Counted from the first letter of the stretch, positions 7,705 through 16,048 are shown. The stretch: DNA of 16,992 bases from an uncultured Campylobacter sp. (GCF_937997465.1 NZ_CALKTQ010000206.1:1-16992); one strand, 5' to 3'. The notes: generated by a model from the sequence alone, not told the origin. Numbers and translations are program-made.

Positions 7705-9683
7705 CTATATACCTTGATGATAAATCCTTGCTTATCTTGAGAAGTGATGATGTCGTTACTGTACGATATACGCGAAAAGTCGCCAAATTCATCTTTTATC
7801 ATCTCGCCGGCAACCTTGGCGCGCTCTTTGCCGATACCGAAATTTGCATATGAGTTGATCTTTTCTAGCTCGTCTTGCGGGATCACTTTTGCCGCTTTTG
7901 ACGTGGCGATAAAGTTACCACGGCTAACTATCGGCGTGATTTCAAAATAATAATTTGAATTATAATTCTGCAAAAAGTCGCTTACTTTATTTTTGCAAAC
8001 TTGCGTCGGTCTGTCTGAGCCTGCGCTCATATCAGAACACTCGACCGAGGCGATGAAAACAACCTTTTTAGGCACTTCGGCTCTAAAATTTAGCTGGATG
8101 ATCTTTTTTAGATTTTCATTTTCGCTCATCAGCTCTTCATTTTTGGTTAGTATCTGCGCCACTTCGCCCTTTGCGATGTTTTTTTGCGTACTTGTTTTAG
8201 CTAAATTTTCCTTCGTGTCGCTTAGATCTTTAGCTCCGTCTTGTATCTGTTTTCTTAGAGTCGCGAGCTCTGCGTCTTTTTGCGTCAAAAGCTCATTTAA
8301 AGCATCTAGTTGCTCTTTGTTTTCCTTGGCTGTTTTGATATCGTTTTCAACTAAAGTCGTGATTTTGTTATTTAAAATTTTATAGTTTTGGATGTTTTTT
8401 TTACCAGCGGCGATCTCGTCCGCTAGCAGTTCTTTTTGGATATTTAGCGACTCGTTTAGCTCTACAACCTTAGCTTCCGCACTTTGCAGTGAGCTATCTT
8501 TTTGCGAAATTTGATTTTCTAGTTCATAAATTTTACTCTTTAGTTCCGCCACGTTTTGCTCTGTTTCTTGGCGCTCGTTTTCAATCTGATTTTTTAGCTT
8601 TTCAAGCTCGGTTTTATATATAGCCTCGTTTTGTTCAATCTCTTTTTCAAATCCTTGTTTTTCTTTCTCGAGCTTTGCGACTAACTCTTTATTCGTCGCG
8701 TTTAGCTCATCATTTATCGCTTTTAGCTTAGCTTTTGACTCGGCTTTTTTATTTGCGTTTTCAAGGCTCGCTTCAAGCTCGCTTATTTTTTTCTTGTCCG
8801 CGTCTTGTTCTTTTTCTAGGGCGGCGATCCTATTTTTAGATAAATTTTGAGCATTTAGAGCCTGAGCGTTGTATTCGCTCGCGATCCTTTTTATCTCGGT
8901 ATCTTTTAGTCCTAGCTCGTTTGTAAGCCTAGCATTTTCGCTCTTTAGTTTTGCGGTCTCTTCGTTTGCCGTTCTTAGTTCGCTTTCAAATTTAGCCTTA
9001 CTAGATAGCGCTTCGCTTTTTAGCTCGTCGTTTTGAGCTTCGAGTCTTTTTAGAGCATTTTGGCTTTCGTTTTGCGTTTTAGTGCTTGATTTATCAAATT
9101 CGCTCTGCCTTTTTTCTAGCTCGGTTTTTAGAGCTTTGATCTCGCTACGAAGCAAAGTCAAATTTTGCTCTAAATTTTTATTTTTTTCGTTTTCTTCTTG
9201 CGCTTTTGCTAGCTTTTTATTTAGCTCGTCGATCGCGCTTAAACGCTGTTTGTCGTTAGCGCTGGCAGCTTGTTTTCGCCTGGTTTCCAGCTCGGCTTTT
9301 TGATCGCTTAAGATATTTGAGATTTCTAGATTTTTACTCACTAGATCGACGTTATCGTCATAGAGTAGCTTATTTTGAGCGCGCAGGACGCGGATTTGCT
9401 CTTTTAGCTCGTCCTCGTCGCCTAAAATAGGCGCGTCCGTATAGTTTGCGTCCAAATTTTTAGTATACTTTTCCTGCGGCAAAACTTGACTTGGGATAGC
9501 CGAATTTGTCTCATTCGTAGTACTTGCGCCCTCATTTTTAGGCGCTTCTTCGACGTTCATTATTTGCACGGCGAGTTCCGTAGACTTTGCAGACGGTTTT
9601 GTAAACTCGAAATACAAATAATATCCGCCCAGTGTGAGCAAACAACCGCAGATAAAAAATAAGACTAAATTTAACGCTCTCAA
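7701..9683 (-). CDS. Membrane-anchored coiled-coil protein with a small C-terminal globular domain
   Basis: A 660-residue protein not recognised as a named family. Residues 4-24 (NLVLFFICGCLLTLGGYYLYF) form one membrane anchor with no cleavage site. Residues 30-90 are low-complexity linker, and residues about 90-530 are an almost unbroken, Glu/Lys/Asn-rich coiled coil. Residues about 537-660 are globular, with cysteines 549 and 563 that could form a disulfide. This end has a beta-alpha-beta-alpha-beta look (VVFIASVEC, YYFEITPIVS, GIGKERAKVAGEMIKDEFG, GFIIKVYR) faintly like an OmpA/MotB-type peptidoglycan-binding fold; that is inference. The start is TTG at 9683 with AAGGA 9 bases upstream. 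No ATG is available before the anchor, so the TTG is needed. It lies 2 bases after the flavodoxin reductase gene and overlaps the methyltransferase gene by ATGA. Confidence 0.82.
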   Translation of the reverse strand: MRALNLVLFFICGCLLTLGGYYLYFEFTKPSAKSTELAVQIMNVEEAPKNEGASTTNETNSAIPSQVLPQEKYTKNLDANYTDAPILGDEDELKEQIRVLRAQNKLLYDDNVDLVSKNLEISNILSDQKAELETRRKQAASANDKQRLSAIDELNKKLAKAQEENEKNKNLEQNLTLLRSEIKALKTELEKRQSEFDKSSTKTQNESQNALKRLEAQNDELKSEALSSKAKFESELRTANEETAKLKSENARLTNELGLKDTEIKRIASEYNAQALNAQNLSKNRIAALEKEQDADKKKISELEASLENANKKAESKAKLKAINDELNATNKELVAKLEKEKQGFEKEIEQNEAIYKTELEKLKNQIENERQETEQNVAELKSKIYELENQISQKDSSLQSAEAKVVELNESLNIQKELLADEIAAGKKNIQNYKILNNKITTLVENDIKTAKENKEQLDALNELLTQKDAELATLRKQIQDGAKDLSDTKENLAKTSTQKNIAKGEVAQILTKNEELMSENENLKKIIQLNFRAEVPKKVVFIASVECSDMSAGSDRPTQVCKNKVSDFLQNYNSNYYFEITPIVSRGNFIATSKAAKVIPQDELEKINSYANFGIGKERAKVAGEMIKDEFGDFSRISYSNDIITSQDKQGFIIKVYR

Positions 9684-9685
9684 CT

Positions 9686-10636
9686 CTATTTTTCCTTGAT
9701 GTTTTGGACTACCTTGTGCGCATGATTTAGCGCGAGCACGATCGAGCCGCCGTTTTTTAGCACGATGTCGCCGCCGATATATAGGCCGTGTACGCTGCTT
9801 TCATAGTGCTCGTTTACGACCGGATCTTTATCAGCGTCAAGCTTAACTCCGCATTTTTGTAAAAAATCCACCGGAGTCGAGCCGCCGATAGCGTAGACGA
9901 CCCTGTCGTAGACTCTGATTTTTCCGTTTGAAAAGTGCACTCTAACGCGTCCGGATTCGTTTTCGATCTCGGTGATGTCGTGGTTTAGTCGCACTTTTAG
10001 CTTATTTGCTTTTTCTAGTTCCCACAGCGCCGTTACGTTTACGTCATTTACGCGACTAAATTTATCCTTGCGGTAAGCCAGCGTCGTTTTGTTGTATTGG
10101 CAAAGCTCGATAGCGTACTCCACGGCCGAGTTTCCGCCGCCTACCACGAGCACTTTTTCGCCGCTAGAACAGGAGTTTAGGTTAAAATTTATAACGTTAT
10201 TTAGCGAAGGCGGGATTTTGTAGTCCGGCTTGTTCGGGCGTCCCATTTTACCGATACTTATCATCACGTTTTTGGCTTGATAGTCGCCCTTTGCGGTGTG
10301 CACGAAAAACAAACCATCCTTTTTCTTTACGCTTTCGACCTCGGAGTTAAACACGGCCTCGATCTTTTCCTCGTCTAGCAGCTTATCGAAATAATCAAGC
10401 GTGCTCTCTTTTGTGCCGTCTTCAAAGGACACGATGCCGTGAATGGTGCTGTCTTGACCTTTGTACTCCTTATCCACGCGCTTATTGTCTTTGTAAAATT
10501 TTCTTATAGTTTGGCTGTGGTTATCGCCCTTTTCGAGAAGCAAAACTTTTTTTAATCCATTGGCTCTCGCCTCTACGACGGTCGCGATGCCGCAAGGGCC
10601 GCCGCCTATCACGATAATGTCGTAAACATCGCTCAT
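9686..10636 (-). CDS. fqrB: FqrB-type NADPH:flavodoxin/quinone oxidoreductase (TrxB-like flavoprotein)
   Basis: A 316-residue two-dinucleotide-binding flavoprotein. The FAD motif GGGPCG is at 11-16, the NAD(P)H motif VVGGGNSAVEYA is at 164-175, and the C-terminal FAD contact YIGGD is at 286-290. It lacks the redox CxxC of thioredoxin reductase. Stretches such as KFYKDNKRVDKEYK, ISIGKMGRPNKP, LAYRKDKFSRVN and YAIGGSTPVDF match what I recall of H. pylori HP1164 (FqrB), which moves electrons from NADPH to flavodoxin, and its Campylobacter counterpart. In H. pylori this links to pyruvate oxidation by POR. GGAGAG lies about 6 bases before the ATG. This is the first gene of the seven-gene minus-strand operon. 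Family assignment is strong; the electron partner is inferred from the homologue. Confidence 0.85.
   Translation of the reverse strand: MSDVYDIIVIGGGPCGIATVVEARANGLKKVLLLEKGDNHSQTIRKFYKDNKRVDKEYKGQDSTIHGIVSFEDGTKESTLDYFDKLLDEEKIEAVFNSEVESVKKKDGLFFVHTAKGDYQAKNVMISIGKMGRPNKPDYKIPPSLNNVINFNLNSCSSGEKVLVVGGGNSAVEYAIELCQYNKTTLAYRKDKFSRVNDVNVTALWELEKANKLKVRLNHDITEIENESGRVRVHFSNGKIRVYDRVVYAIGGSTPVDFLQKCGVKLDADKDPVVNEHYESSVHGLYIGGDIVLKNGGSIVLALNHAHKVVQNIKEK
9693..9697 (-). promoter_or_regulatory. Ribosome-binding site supporting the TTG start of the coiled-coil gene
   Basis: AAGGA on the minus strand, 9 bases before the TTG at 9683. It lies in the last codons of the preceding gene and is the only purine-rich site near the membrane-anchor coding region. 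Confidence 0.5.
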
Positions 10637-10678
10637 TGATTCTCTCCGATTTGATAATTTTTCATTAATGTAGCGAAA

Positions 10679-10684
10679 ATTGTA
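10679..10684 (-). promoter_or_regulatory. Candidate -10 box of the seven-gene operon
   Basis: TACAAT on the minus strand (five of six matches to TATAAT), 42 bases upstream of the fqrB ATG, preceded by A/T-rich DNA as usual for Campylobacter sigma-70 promoters. Other weak matches exist in this A/T-rich spacer, so this is tentative. Confidence 0.3.
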
Positions 10685-10839
10685 TTAAATTTTAAGAAAT
10701 TCGCGAAATTTGGGGTAAATTTAATTTTAAAAAGACAAAAACAGTCAAATTTGAAAGATAAAAGGCGAGCAGGAGGAAATTTGGCTTGTTTAAATTCGGT
10801 AAATTTGGGAGCCAAATTTGAAGCGCGTCAAATTTAAAG

Positions 10840-10867
10840 GGGCGCAAATTTAACCAAATTTACGCCC
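10840..10867 (-). terminator. Hairpin after the DAHP synthase gene (likely terminator)
   Basis: GGGCG-C-AAATTT pairs with AAATTT-A-CGCCC around a 4-base loop, giving 11 base pairs with one C/A mismatch. It begins 8 bases after the DAHP synthase stop codon on the minus strand. The following bases on that strand (CTTTAAATTT) are only moderately T-rich, so efficiency is uncertain. The stem again uses the AAATTT word. Confidence 0.5.
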
Positions 10868-10874
10868 GATAAAG

Positions 10875-12212
10875 CTAAATTTTCTTTAAAAACTCGGCGA
10901 TTAAAAACGCAAGTTCTAGCGACTGATCGGCGTTTAGGCGCGGATCGCATTGCGTCTCGTATCTATGTGCGAGATCGTCCTCGTTTAGTTTAAACGATCC
11001 GCCCGTGCACTCGGTCACGTCCTGACCCGTCATCTCTAGATGCACGCCGCCTGCATGCGTGCCTTCTGCTCTATGTATTTCAAAAAAGCTCTGCACTTCG
11101 GCTAGGATATTGTCAAATTCGCGCGTTTTGTAGCCGTTTGCGGCTTTTATCGTGTTGCCGTGCATTGGATCGATGCTGTAGACGATATTTAGCCCTTCGC
11201 GTTTTACTTCGCGTAGGATTTTAGGTAGCCGCTCGCCGATTTTATCCGCACCCATTCTGATGATTACGTTTAGTCTGCCCGCTTCGTTTTGAGGATTTAG
11301 CGCATTTGCGAGCGCGATGACGTCCTGCGCGGTTGCGTTTGGTCCGATTTTGACGCCTAAAGGATTGTGTACGCCGCTTAAAAAATGTACGTGAGCGTCG
11401 TTTATGCCGCGAGTGCGCTCGCCGATCCAGAGCATATGTGCCGAGCAGTCGTACCAGTCGCCAGTAAGGCTATCCTCTCTAGTTAGAGCCTCCTCGTATG
11501 GCAGCAAAAGCGCCTCGTGCGAGGTGTAGACCTTGGTTTCGCTAAGCGCGGGAGTATTTGAGGCGTTTATACCGCAAGCCCCCATAAACGCTAGAGTTTG
11601 GCTCAGCTGCCTGGCTAGCTCGCCGTATTTAGCATCAAGCTCGGGTTTTTTGATAAAGCCCAGATTCCAGCGATTTACCTCGTGCAGATCGGCTAGACCG
11701 CCGCGAGAAAAGGCGCGAAGCAGGTTCATCGTGGATGCGCTTTGATAATACGCCTCGATCATGCGGTTTGGATCGGGCACGCGGGCATCCGAGTTAAATT
11801 CAAAACCGTTTATGATATCGCCGCGGTAGCTCGGTAGCTTTACGCCGCCTTGCTCCTCGTAGTCCGAGCTTCTAGGCTTGGCAAACTGACCTGCCACGCG
11901 CCCTACTTTTACGACAGGGCAGCGTCCTGCAAACGTTAGAACGATCGCCATTTGCAACATCACTTTAAACATATCGCGGATATTTACAGCGTTAAAATTT
12001 GAAAAACTCTCCGCGCAGTCGCCGCCTTGGAGCAAAAACGCCTCGCCATTACAAACTTTAGCTAAATCTTGTTTTAGGTTTCTAGCCTCGCCGGCAAAAA
12101 CTAGCGGCGGCATCGTCTTTAGCTTATCCTCGGCCTTTTTTAGCAAGACCTCGTCGGGGTAGCTTGGCTGCTGCAAGATATTAAATTTTCTCCACGAATC
12201 TCTACTCCACAT
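10875..12212 (-). CDS. Class II 3-deoxy-7-phosphoheptulonate (DAHP) synthase
   Basis: A 445-residue class II DAHP synthase that condenses phosphoenolpyruvate with erythrose 4-phosphate, the first step of the shikimate pathway and so of aromatic amino acid synthesis. Signatures in order: LLQGGDCAESF (metal ligand Cys66), GRVAGQFAKPRSSD, SHEALLLPYEEALTR, HFLSGVHNPLGVKIGP, IRMGADKIGERLP, YSIDPMHGNTIKA (metal-binding His), GGVHLEMTGQDVTEC (Glu ligand) and CDPRLNADQSLELAF (Asp ligand). Length suits bacterial class II enzymes and there is no fused chorismate mutase. It is unrelated in sequence to the E. coli AroF/G/H type. AAGG lies 8 bases before the ATG. It stands alone between its own promoter region and the hairpin at 10840. 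Naming in the genus varies, so no symbol is given. Confidence 0.96.
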   Translation of the reverse strand: MWSRDSWRKFNILQQPSYPDEVLLKKAEDKLKTMPPLVFAGEARNLKQDLAKVCNGEAFLLQGGDCAESFSNFNAVNIRDMFKVMLQMAIVLTFAGRCPVVKVGRVAGQFAKPRSSDYEEQGGVKLPSYRGDIINGFEFNSDARVPDPNRMIEAYYQSASTMNLLRAFSRGGLADLHEVNRWNLGFIKKPELDAKYGELARQLSQTLAFMGACGINASNTPALSETKVYTSHEALLLPYEEALTREDSLTGDWYDCSAHMLWIGERTRGINDAHVHFLSGVHNPLGVKIGPNATAQDVIALANALNPQNEAGRLNVIIRMGADKIGERLPKILREVKREGLNIVYSIDPMHGNTIKAANGYKTREFDNILAEVQSFFEIHRAEGTHAGGVHLEMTGQDVTECTGGSFKLNEDDLAHRYETQCDPRLNADQSLELAFLIAEFLKKI

Positions 12213-12239
12213 CTTTAAACCTTTTTAAAAATAACGCCG

Positions 12240-12245
12240 ATTTTA
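12240..12245 (-). promoter_or_regulatory. Candidate -10 box for the DAHP synthase gene
   Basis: TAAAAT on the minus strand, 27 bases before the ATG at 12212, in the A/T-rich divergent spacer shared with rarD. Tentative, because similar A/T-rich hexamers occur nearby. Confidence 0.3.
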
Positions 12246-12348
12246 GCTAAAAGAACTTTTATTACAGATAAAATTTCAAATTTTAGCCCCAAATTTGCCC
12301 TCGCTGCGCATTTTTGAGCCACATAAGCTTTGATTAACGACAAATAAA

Positions 12349-12354
12349 TATAAT
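12349..12354 (+). promoter_or_regulatory. -10 box of rarD
   Basis: A perfect TATAAT ends 21 bases before the rarD ATG, in the 163-base divergent spacer between the DAHP synthase gene and rarD. The implied transcription start is near 12361, giving a leader of about 15 bases. Confidence 0.5.
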
Positions 12355-12375
12355 TTCGCCAAAAAAAGCGGAAAA

Positions 12376-13266
12376 ATGCAAGACAAAAATCAAACCAAAA
12401 TCGGCTTCATCTACGGCCTGTCGGTCTTTATGATCTGGGGCATTTTTCCTATTTATTTTAAACAACTCAGCGCGCTTTCGGCCACCGAGATCGTCGCTCA
12501 CCGTATCGTTTGGTCGGTGCTACTTTTGTTTTTGCTACTCAAATTTGGCCGCAAACTAGGCGCCGCAAAGAAAATTTTAAGTAACAAAAAAACTACGTTT
12601 TGGCTATTTGTCACGGGGCTTCTCATCGCCGCAAACTGGTGGATATACGTCTACGCCGTAAATATCGGTAAGATCGTAGAAACCAGCCTAGGATACTTCA
12701 TAAATCCTCTCGTAAATATGCTCCTTGGCGTGCTGATTTTAAAAGAAAAGCTATCGCGCGCGGGCAAATTTGCCATCGCTATCGTCTTTGTCGCTATCGG
12801 AGTGCAAATTTACGACGCGGGCGGCCTACCTATCATATCTATCATTTTGCCTATCACGTTTGGATTTTATTCGCTTATCAGAAAACGCCTTAGCGTGCCC
12901 TCTTTGGAAGGGCTTTTCGTCGAAACCGCGCTCATAGCTCCTATCGCCCTCGTCGCGCTATTTTTCGTCGCGGCTAGCGAGCAAAACCACTTTAGTTTTT
13001 CGTGGTTTGGGCTTTTGATCGCTCTTTGCGGGCCTGCGACCGTAGTGCCGCTTTTGCTTTTTAACTCGGCGGCTACTAGGCTAAATTTGAGCACGATCGG
13101 CTACCTGCAGTATATCTCGCCTTCGATGCAGCTTTTGCTTGCCGTTTTTTACTACGGCGAGCAGGTTAGCGCGCTTAAGGCGCTGTCGTTTTTGCTGATC
13201 TGGAGCGCGCTAGCGGTGGTTAGCTTTAGCGCGATTTATAGTAAAAAAAGCAAAATTTCAGTATAA
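12376..13266 (+). CDS. rarD: RarD, EamA-family (DMT superfamily) permease
   Basis: A 296-residue polytopic inner-membrane protein with about ten hydrophobic helices in two EamA-like halves. The start GFIYGLSVFMIWGIFPIYFK, the following LSATEIVAHRIVWSVLLL, then NWWIYVYAVN, ETSLGYFINPLVNMLLGVL and, near the end, TIGYLQYISPSMQLLLAVFYYGE are the RarD signature blocks. E. coli RarD gave the family name from chloramphenicol sensitivity; the natural substrate is not settled. The ribosome site before the ATG is weak (AGCGGAAAA). It is the first plus-strand gene, reading away from the DAHP synthase gene, and is followed after 30 bases by the small membrane-anchored protein gene. Confidence 0.92.
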   Translation: MQDKNQTKIGFIYGLSVFMIWGIFPIYFKQLSALSATEIVAHRIVWSVLLLFLLLKFGRKLGAAKKILSNKKTTFWLFVTGLLIAANWWIYVYAVNIGKIVETSLGYFINPLVNMLLGVLILKEKLSRAGKFAIAIVFVAIGVQIYDAGGLPIISIILPITFGFYSLIRKRLSVPSLEGLFVETALIAPIALVALFFVAASEQNHFSFSWFGLLIALCGPATVVPLLLFNSAATRLNLSTIGYLQYISPSMQLLLAVFYYGEQVSALKALSFLLIWSALAVVSFSAIYSKKSKISV

Positions 13267-13296
13267 CCGCAAATTTAAATCAAAAAAGGAAAAACA

Positions 13297-13755
13297 ATGT
13301 CATCTATCGCATTTTACGCCGTCATCTGCGTCATAGCCGCGCTCGTGCTATACACGCAGATACAAAAAATAACGAGAAAGATCGACGAGAACGGCACTCT
13401 AGCAAACAACTCCCCAGAGGCCGTACGTCAAATTTCGGTGCAAAAGTACAAGGATTTTTGCGAAATCATTAACGGCGAGCTAAGAGAGCTAAAGATGAAA
13501 GCGCTCTACGACGATGCTCTAAAAAACGAGGATCTAAAGGAAAAATTTTTAGAAAGCCTAAGCGAGATGAGCAAGAAGCTGACGTTTATCGAGACGATGA
13601 ACACCGCTAGAAACCCCGATAAATGGGAAAGCGAGCTCTTTGAGGTGCTTAACCGCCTAGACGATCTCGTCACGGAAAACTTTAAAGACGGCGAGCGTGC
13701 GGGCGACGAGATCAGAGAGCGTCTGGGCGCGGAGTTTAGCAAGCTACAAAATTAA
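13297..13755 (+). CDS. Small membrane-anchored protein of unknown function
   Basis: A 152-residue protein that I do not recognise. Residues 4-20 (IAFYAVICVIAALVLYT) form one N-terminal membrane anchor. The rest is charged and helical, with short coiled-coil-like stretches (IINGELRELKMKALYDDALK, then FLESLSEMSKKL), and would face the cytosol or periplasm depending on topology. AAGGA stands 7 bases before the ATG. It lies between rarD (30-base gap) and pyrB (66-base gap) and is probably co-transcribed with both. Codon use and the AAATTT word fit the core genome, so it is a resident gene rather than a recent arrival. Confidence 0.8.
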   Translation: MSSIAFYAVICVIAALVLYTQIQKITRKIDENGTLANNSPEAVRQISVQKYKDFCEIINGELRELKMKALYDDALKNEDLKEKFLESLSEMSKKLTFIETMNTARNPDKWESELFEVLNRLDDLVTENFKDGERAGDEIRERLGAEFSKLQN

Positions 13756-13821
13756 ACCTTAAGTAAAAACGGGGTAATATCGCTTTTTTGATTTAACTCT
13801 ATCTTTCTAAGGAAAAAACGG

Positions 13822-14754
13822 ATGAGCTATACCAAAAAAGACCTCGTAACCGCTGCAAATTTAACCAAAGACGAAATTTACCATTTCCTAAATTTAGCCA
13901 AGGAGTTTAAAGCGCTAAACAACTCCGAGACTAAAAAAGCCAAGTCGCTCTACGGCAAAACGACCGTAAACGCCTTTTTCGAAAACTCGACTAGGACGCG
14001 AACGAGCTTTGAGATCGAGGCTAAGCGCCTCGGAGCCGATGCTATAAATTTCACCGCCTCAAGCTCCAGCACCAAAAAGGGCGAAACGCTCATCGACACC
14101 GTCCACAACATCGTCGCGATGAAAACGGACATCGTGGTCGTGCGCCACTACAGCTCGGGCGCAGCTAAATTTATCGCCGAGAACACCGACGCTCACGTCG
14201 TAAACGCCGGCGACGGACTAAACGAACACCCTAGCCAAGCGCTGCTTGATCTTTTTACTATACTAGAAAATCGCGGCAGTCTAGAAAATCTCACGGTCGC
14301 CATCATCGGCGATATCTTTCACAGCCGCGTAGCTCGCTCAAACATCTACGTCCTAAAAACGCTCGGAGCCAAGGTTAAGCTATTTGGCCCGCCGATGTTT
14401 TTAACGGGCATGGAGGCTTTCGGCTGTCAAATTTGCTCCGATATGCGCGAGGCCATCGAGGACTCGGACGTCATCATCATGCTGCGTATCCAGCTCGAGC
14501 GTCAGGACGATGAGATCGCATTTCCGTCCGTACGCGAATACTCCAAATTTTTCGGCCTAACCCAAGCCAAAATGAAATACGCCAAAGAGGGCGTCATGAT
14601 CCTGCACCCGGGCCCTATAAACCGCGGCGTCGAGATAAACTCCGACGTAGCCGACGATCCGCGCTACTCGCACGTGCTAAATCAGGTCGAAAACGGCGTC
14701 GCCGTCAGGATGGCGATCCTAGATACTCTCATAAAAAACAAAGGCGCAAAATGA
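13822..14754 (+). CDS. pyrB: Aspartate carbamoyltransferase, catalytic subunit
   Basis: A 310-residue enzyme that joins carbamoyl phosphate and aspartate to make carbamoyl aspartate, the committed step of pyrimidine synthesis. The carbamoyl-phosphate loop STRTRTSF is at 56-63, the mobile KKGETL loop follows near residue 85, and NEHPSQALLDLFTI (His136, Gln139) and the aspartate-domain block HPGPINRGVEI are all present. No regulatory pyrI gene is seen beside it. AAGGA lies 9 bases before the ATG. The stop overlaps the pyrC start in ATGA, which indicates translational coupling and suggests the two proteins are made in matched amounts. Confidence 0.97.
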   Translation: MSYTKKDLVTAANLTKDEIYHFLNLAKEFKALNNSETKKAKSLYGKTTVNAFFENSTRTRTSFEIEAKRLGADAINFTASSSSTKKGETLIDTVHNIVAMKTDIVVVRHYSSGAAKFIAENTDAHVVNAGDGLNEHPSQALLDLFTILENRGSLENLTVAIIGDIFHSRVARSNIYVLKTLGAKVKLFGPPMFLTGMEAFGCQICSDMREAIEDSDVIIMLRIQLERQDDEIAFPSVREYSKFFGLTQAKMKYAKEGVMILHPGPINRGVEINSDVADDPRYSHVLNQVENGVAVRMAILDTLIKNKGAK

Positions 14755-16031
14755 AAACTCTCATCAAAAATGGCACGATCGTAAATCATAACGGCTCGCA
14801 AAAAGCAAACATCCTGATAGACGGCGACAAGATAGCTCTCATCACAGCTGACGAACCTGCGGCTGATAAAGTAATAGACGCTAACGGCAAGCTAGTAATG
14901 CCTGGCCTAATCGACATGCACGTACATTTTAGGGATCCCGGCCTTGAGTATAAAGACGATATAAACACAGGCTCTGAAACCGCAGTCGCCGGCGGCGTAA
15001 CAACCTGCTGCCCGATGGCAAATACAAATCCCGTAAACGACAACGCCGTCGTCACGCGCGACATGGTAGCTAAAGCTAGAGCCCGCGGCCTCATCGATCT
15101 GCTACCAATCGGCGCGATAACGAGCAAGATGGACGGCAAAAAGTGCGTAGAGATGGGCGATATGACCGAGGCTGGCGCAGTGGCGTTTAGCGACGACGGT
15201 CTGCCAGTAGCTAGCAGCGACGTGATGAGATATGCGCTTGAGTACTCAAAGCACTTCGGCAGCTTCGTCATCAACCACTCCCAGGACTGCTCGCTATGCC
15301 GCGGCGGCCACATGAACGAGGGCCGCGTCTCGGCGATACTAGGCATCAAGGGCATGCCGCGCGAGCAAGAAGAGATCATGGTCTCGCGCGATCTACTACT
15401 AGCCAAGCTAACAGGCGGCCACATCCACATCGCGCACGTTAGCTCCGAGTGGTCGCTAAAACTCATCGCGCAGGCTCGCGCGGCCGGCATAAACGTGACC
15501 TGCGAGGCGACGCCGCACCACTTTACCTACACCGAGGACGAGCTACTAGGCTACGATACGAACTTTAAAATGTCGCCGCCGCTTCGCACGAAATCAGACG
15601 TAGAGGCGATCAGAGACGGCCTAAAAAGCGGCCTCATCGACGTCATAGTGACCGACCATGCCCCGCACCACAACGACGAGAAATTTTTAGAATTCGACAA
15701 GGCGCCTTTTGGAATACTCGGCCTACAAACACTCGTGCCTATGACGCTAGATTTGGTAAACGACGGCGTGATAAGTATCGAGCAGATGGCGGCTCTGACG
15801 TCCTATAACGCGGCTAAAATTTTAAGACTAAAGGACAAGGGCGTGATCGCGGAGGGCTATTTCGCCGACATCGCGATAATAGATCCAAAATTCGAATATC
15901 TCTACGACAAAAACCTAAATAAATCAAAATCCCAAAACTCCCCGCTGCTAGGCAAAATGCTAAAAGGCGCAGCGGTAATCACGATAAAAAGCGGCAAAAC
16001 GGTGTTTGAGTTTCCAAACGTAGTGGCGTAG
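14751..16031 (+). CDS. pyrC: Dihydroorotase, class I
   Basis: A 426-residue zinc amidohydrolase that cyclises carbamoyl aspartate to dihydroorotate. The metal ligands are visible: His57 and His59 in DMHVHFRDPG, Asp149 in FSDDG, His176 in VINHSQD, His229 in IHIAHVSS and the catalytic Asp302 in VTDHAPH. Length and motifs fit the class I (long) form, not the 340-350 residue class II enzyme of E. coli. The start overlaps the pyrB stop by four bases. In Aquifex, class I dihydroorotase and aspartate carbamoyltransferase form a joint complex; a similar partnership here is inference from the gene pairing. It is the last core-composition gene before the A/T-rich cassette, and no clear intrinsic terminator is seen directly after its stop. 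Confidence 0.96.
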   Translation: MKTLIKNGTIVNHNGSQKANILIDGDKIALITADEPAADKVIDANGKLVMPGLIDMHVHFRDPGLEYKDDINTGSETAVAGGVTTCCPMANTNPVNDNAVVTRDMVAKARARGLIDLLPIGAITSKMDGKKCVEMGDMTEAGAVAFSDDGLPVASSDVMRYALEYSKHFGSFVINHSQDCSLCRGGHMNEGRVSAILGIKGMPREQEEIMVSRDLLLAKLTGGHIHIAHVSSEWSLKLIAQARAAGINVTCEATPHHFTYTEDELLGYDTNFKMSPPLRTKSDVEAIRDGLKSGLIDVIVTDHAPHHNDEKFLEFDKAPFGILGLQTLVPMTLDLVNDGVISIEQMAALTSYNAAKILRLKDKGVIAEGYFADIAIIDPKFEYLYDKNLNKSKSQNSPLLGKMLKGAAVITIKSGKTVFEFPNVVA

Positions 16032-16048
16032 AATATTTAGATTTATTA

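Noticed and set aside
9686..10636. Thioredoxin reductase (trxB)
   Set aside because: The fold is similar, but the redox CxxC pair is missing and the sequence blocks fit the FqrB group better.
10633..10815. 60-residue open frame on the minus strand upstream of fqrB
   Set aside because: It is built from the AAATTT-rich spacer (many Lys/Phe), overlaps the fqrB start, has no convincing family and would run through the predicted promoter.
14786..15490. 234-residue minus-strand open frame
   Set aside because: It lies entirely within pyrC, whose catalytic motifs are clear; it is an antisense shadow in codon-biased DNA.
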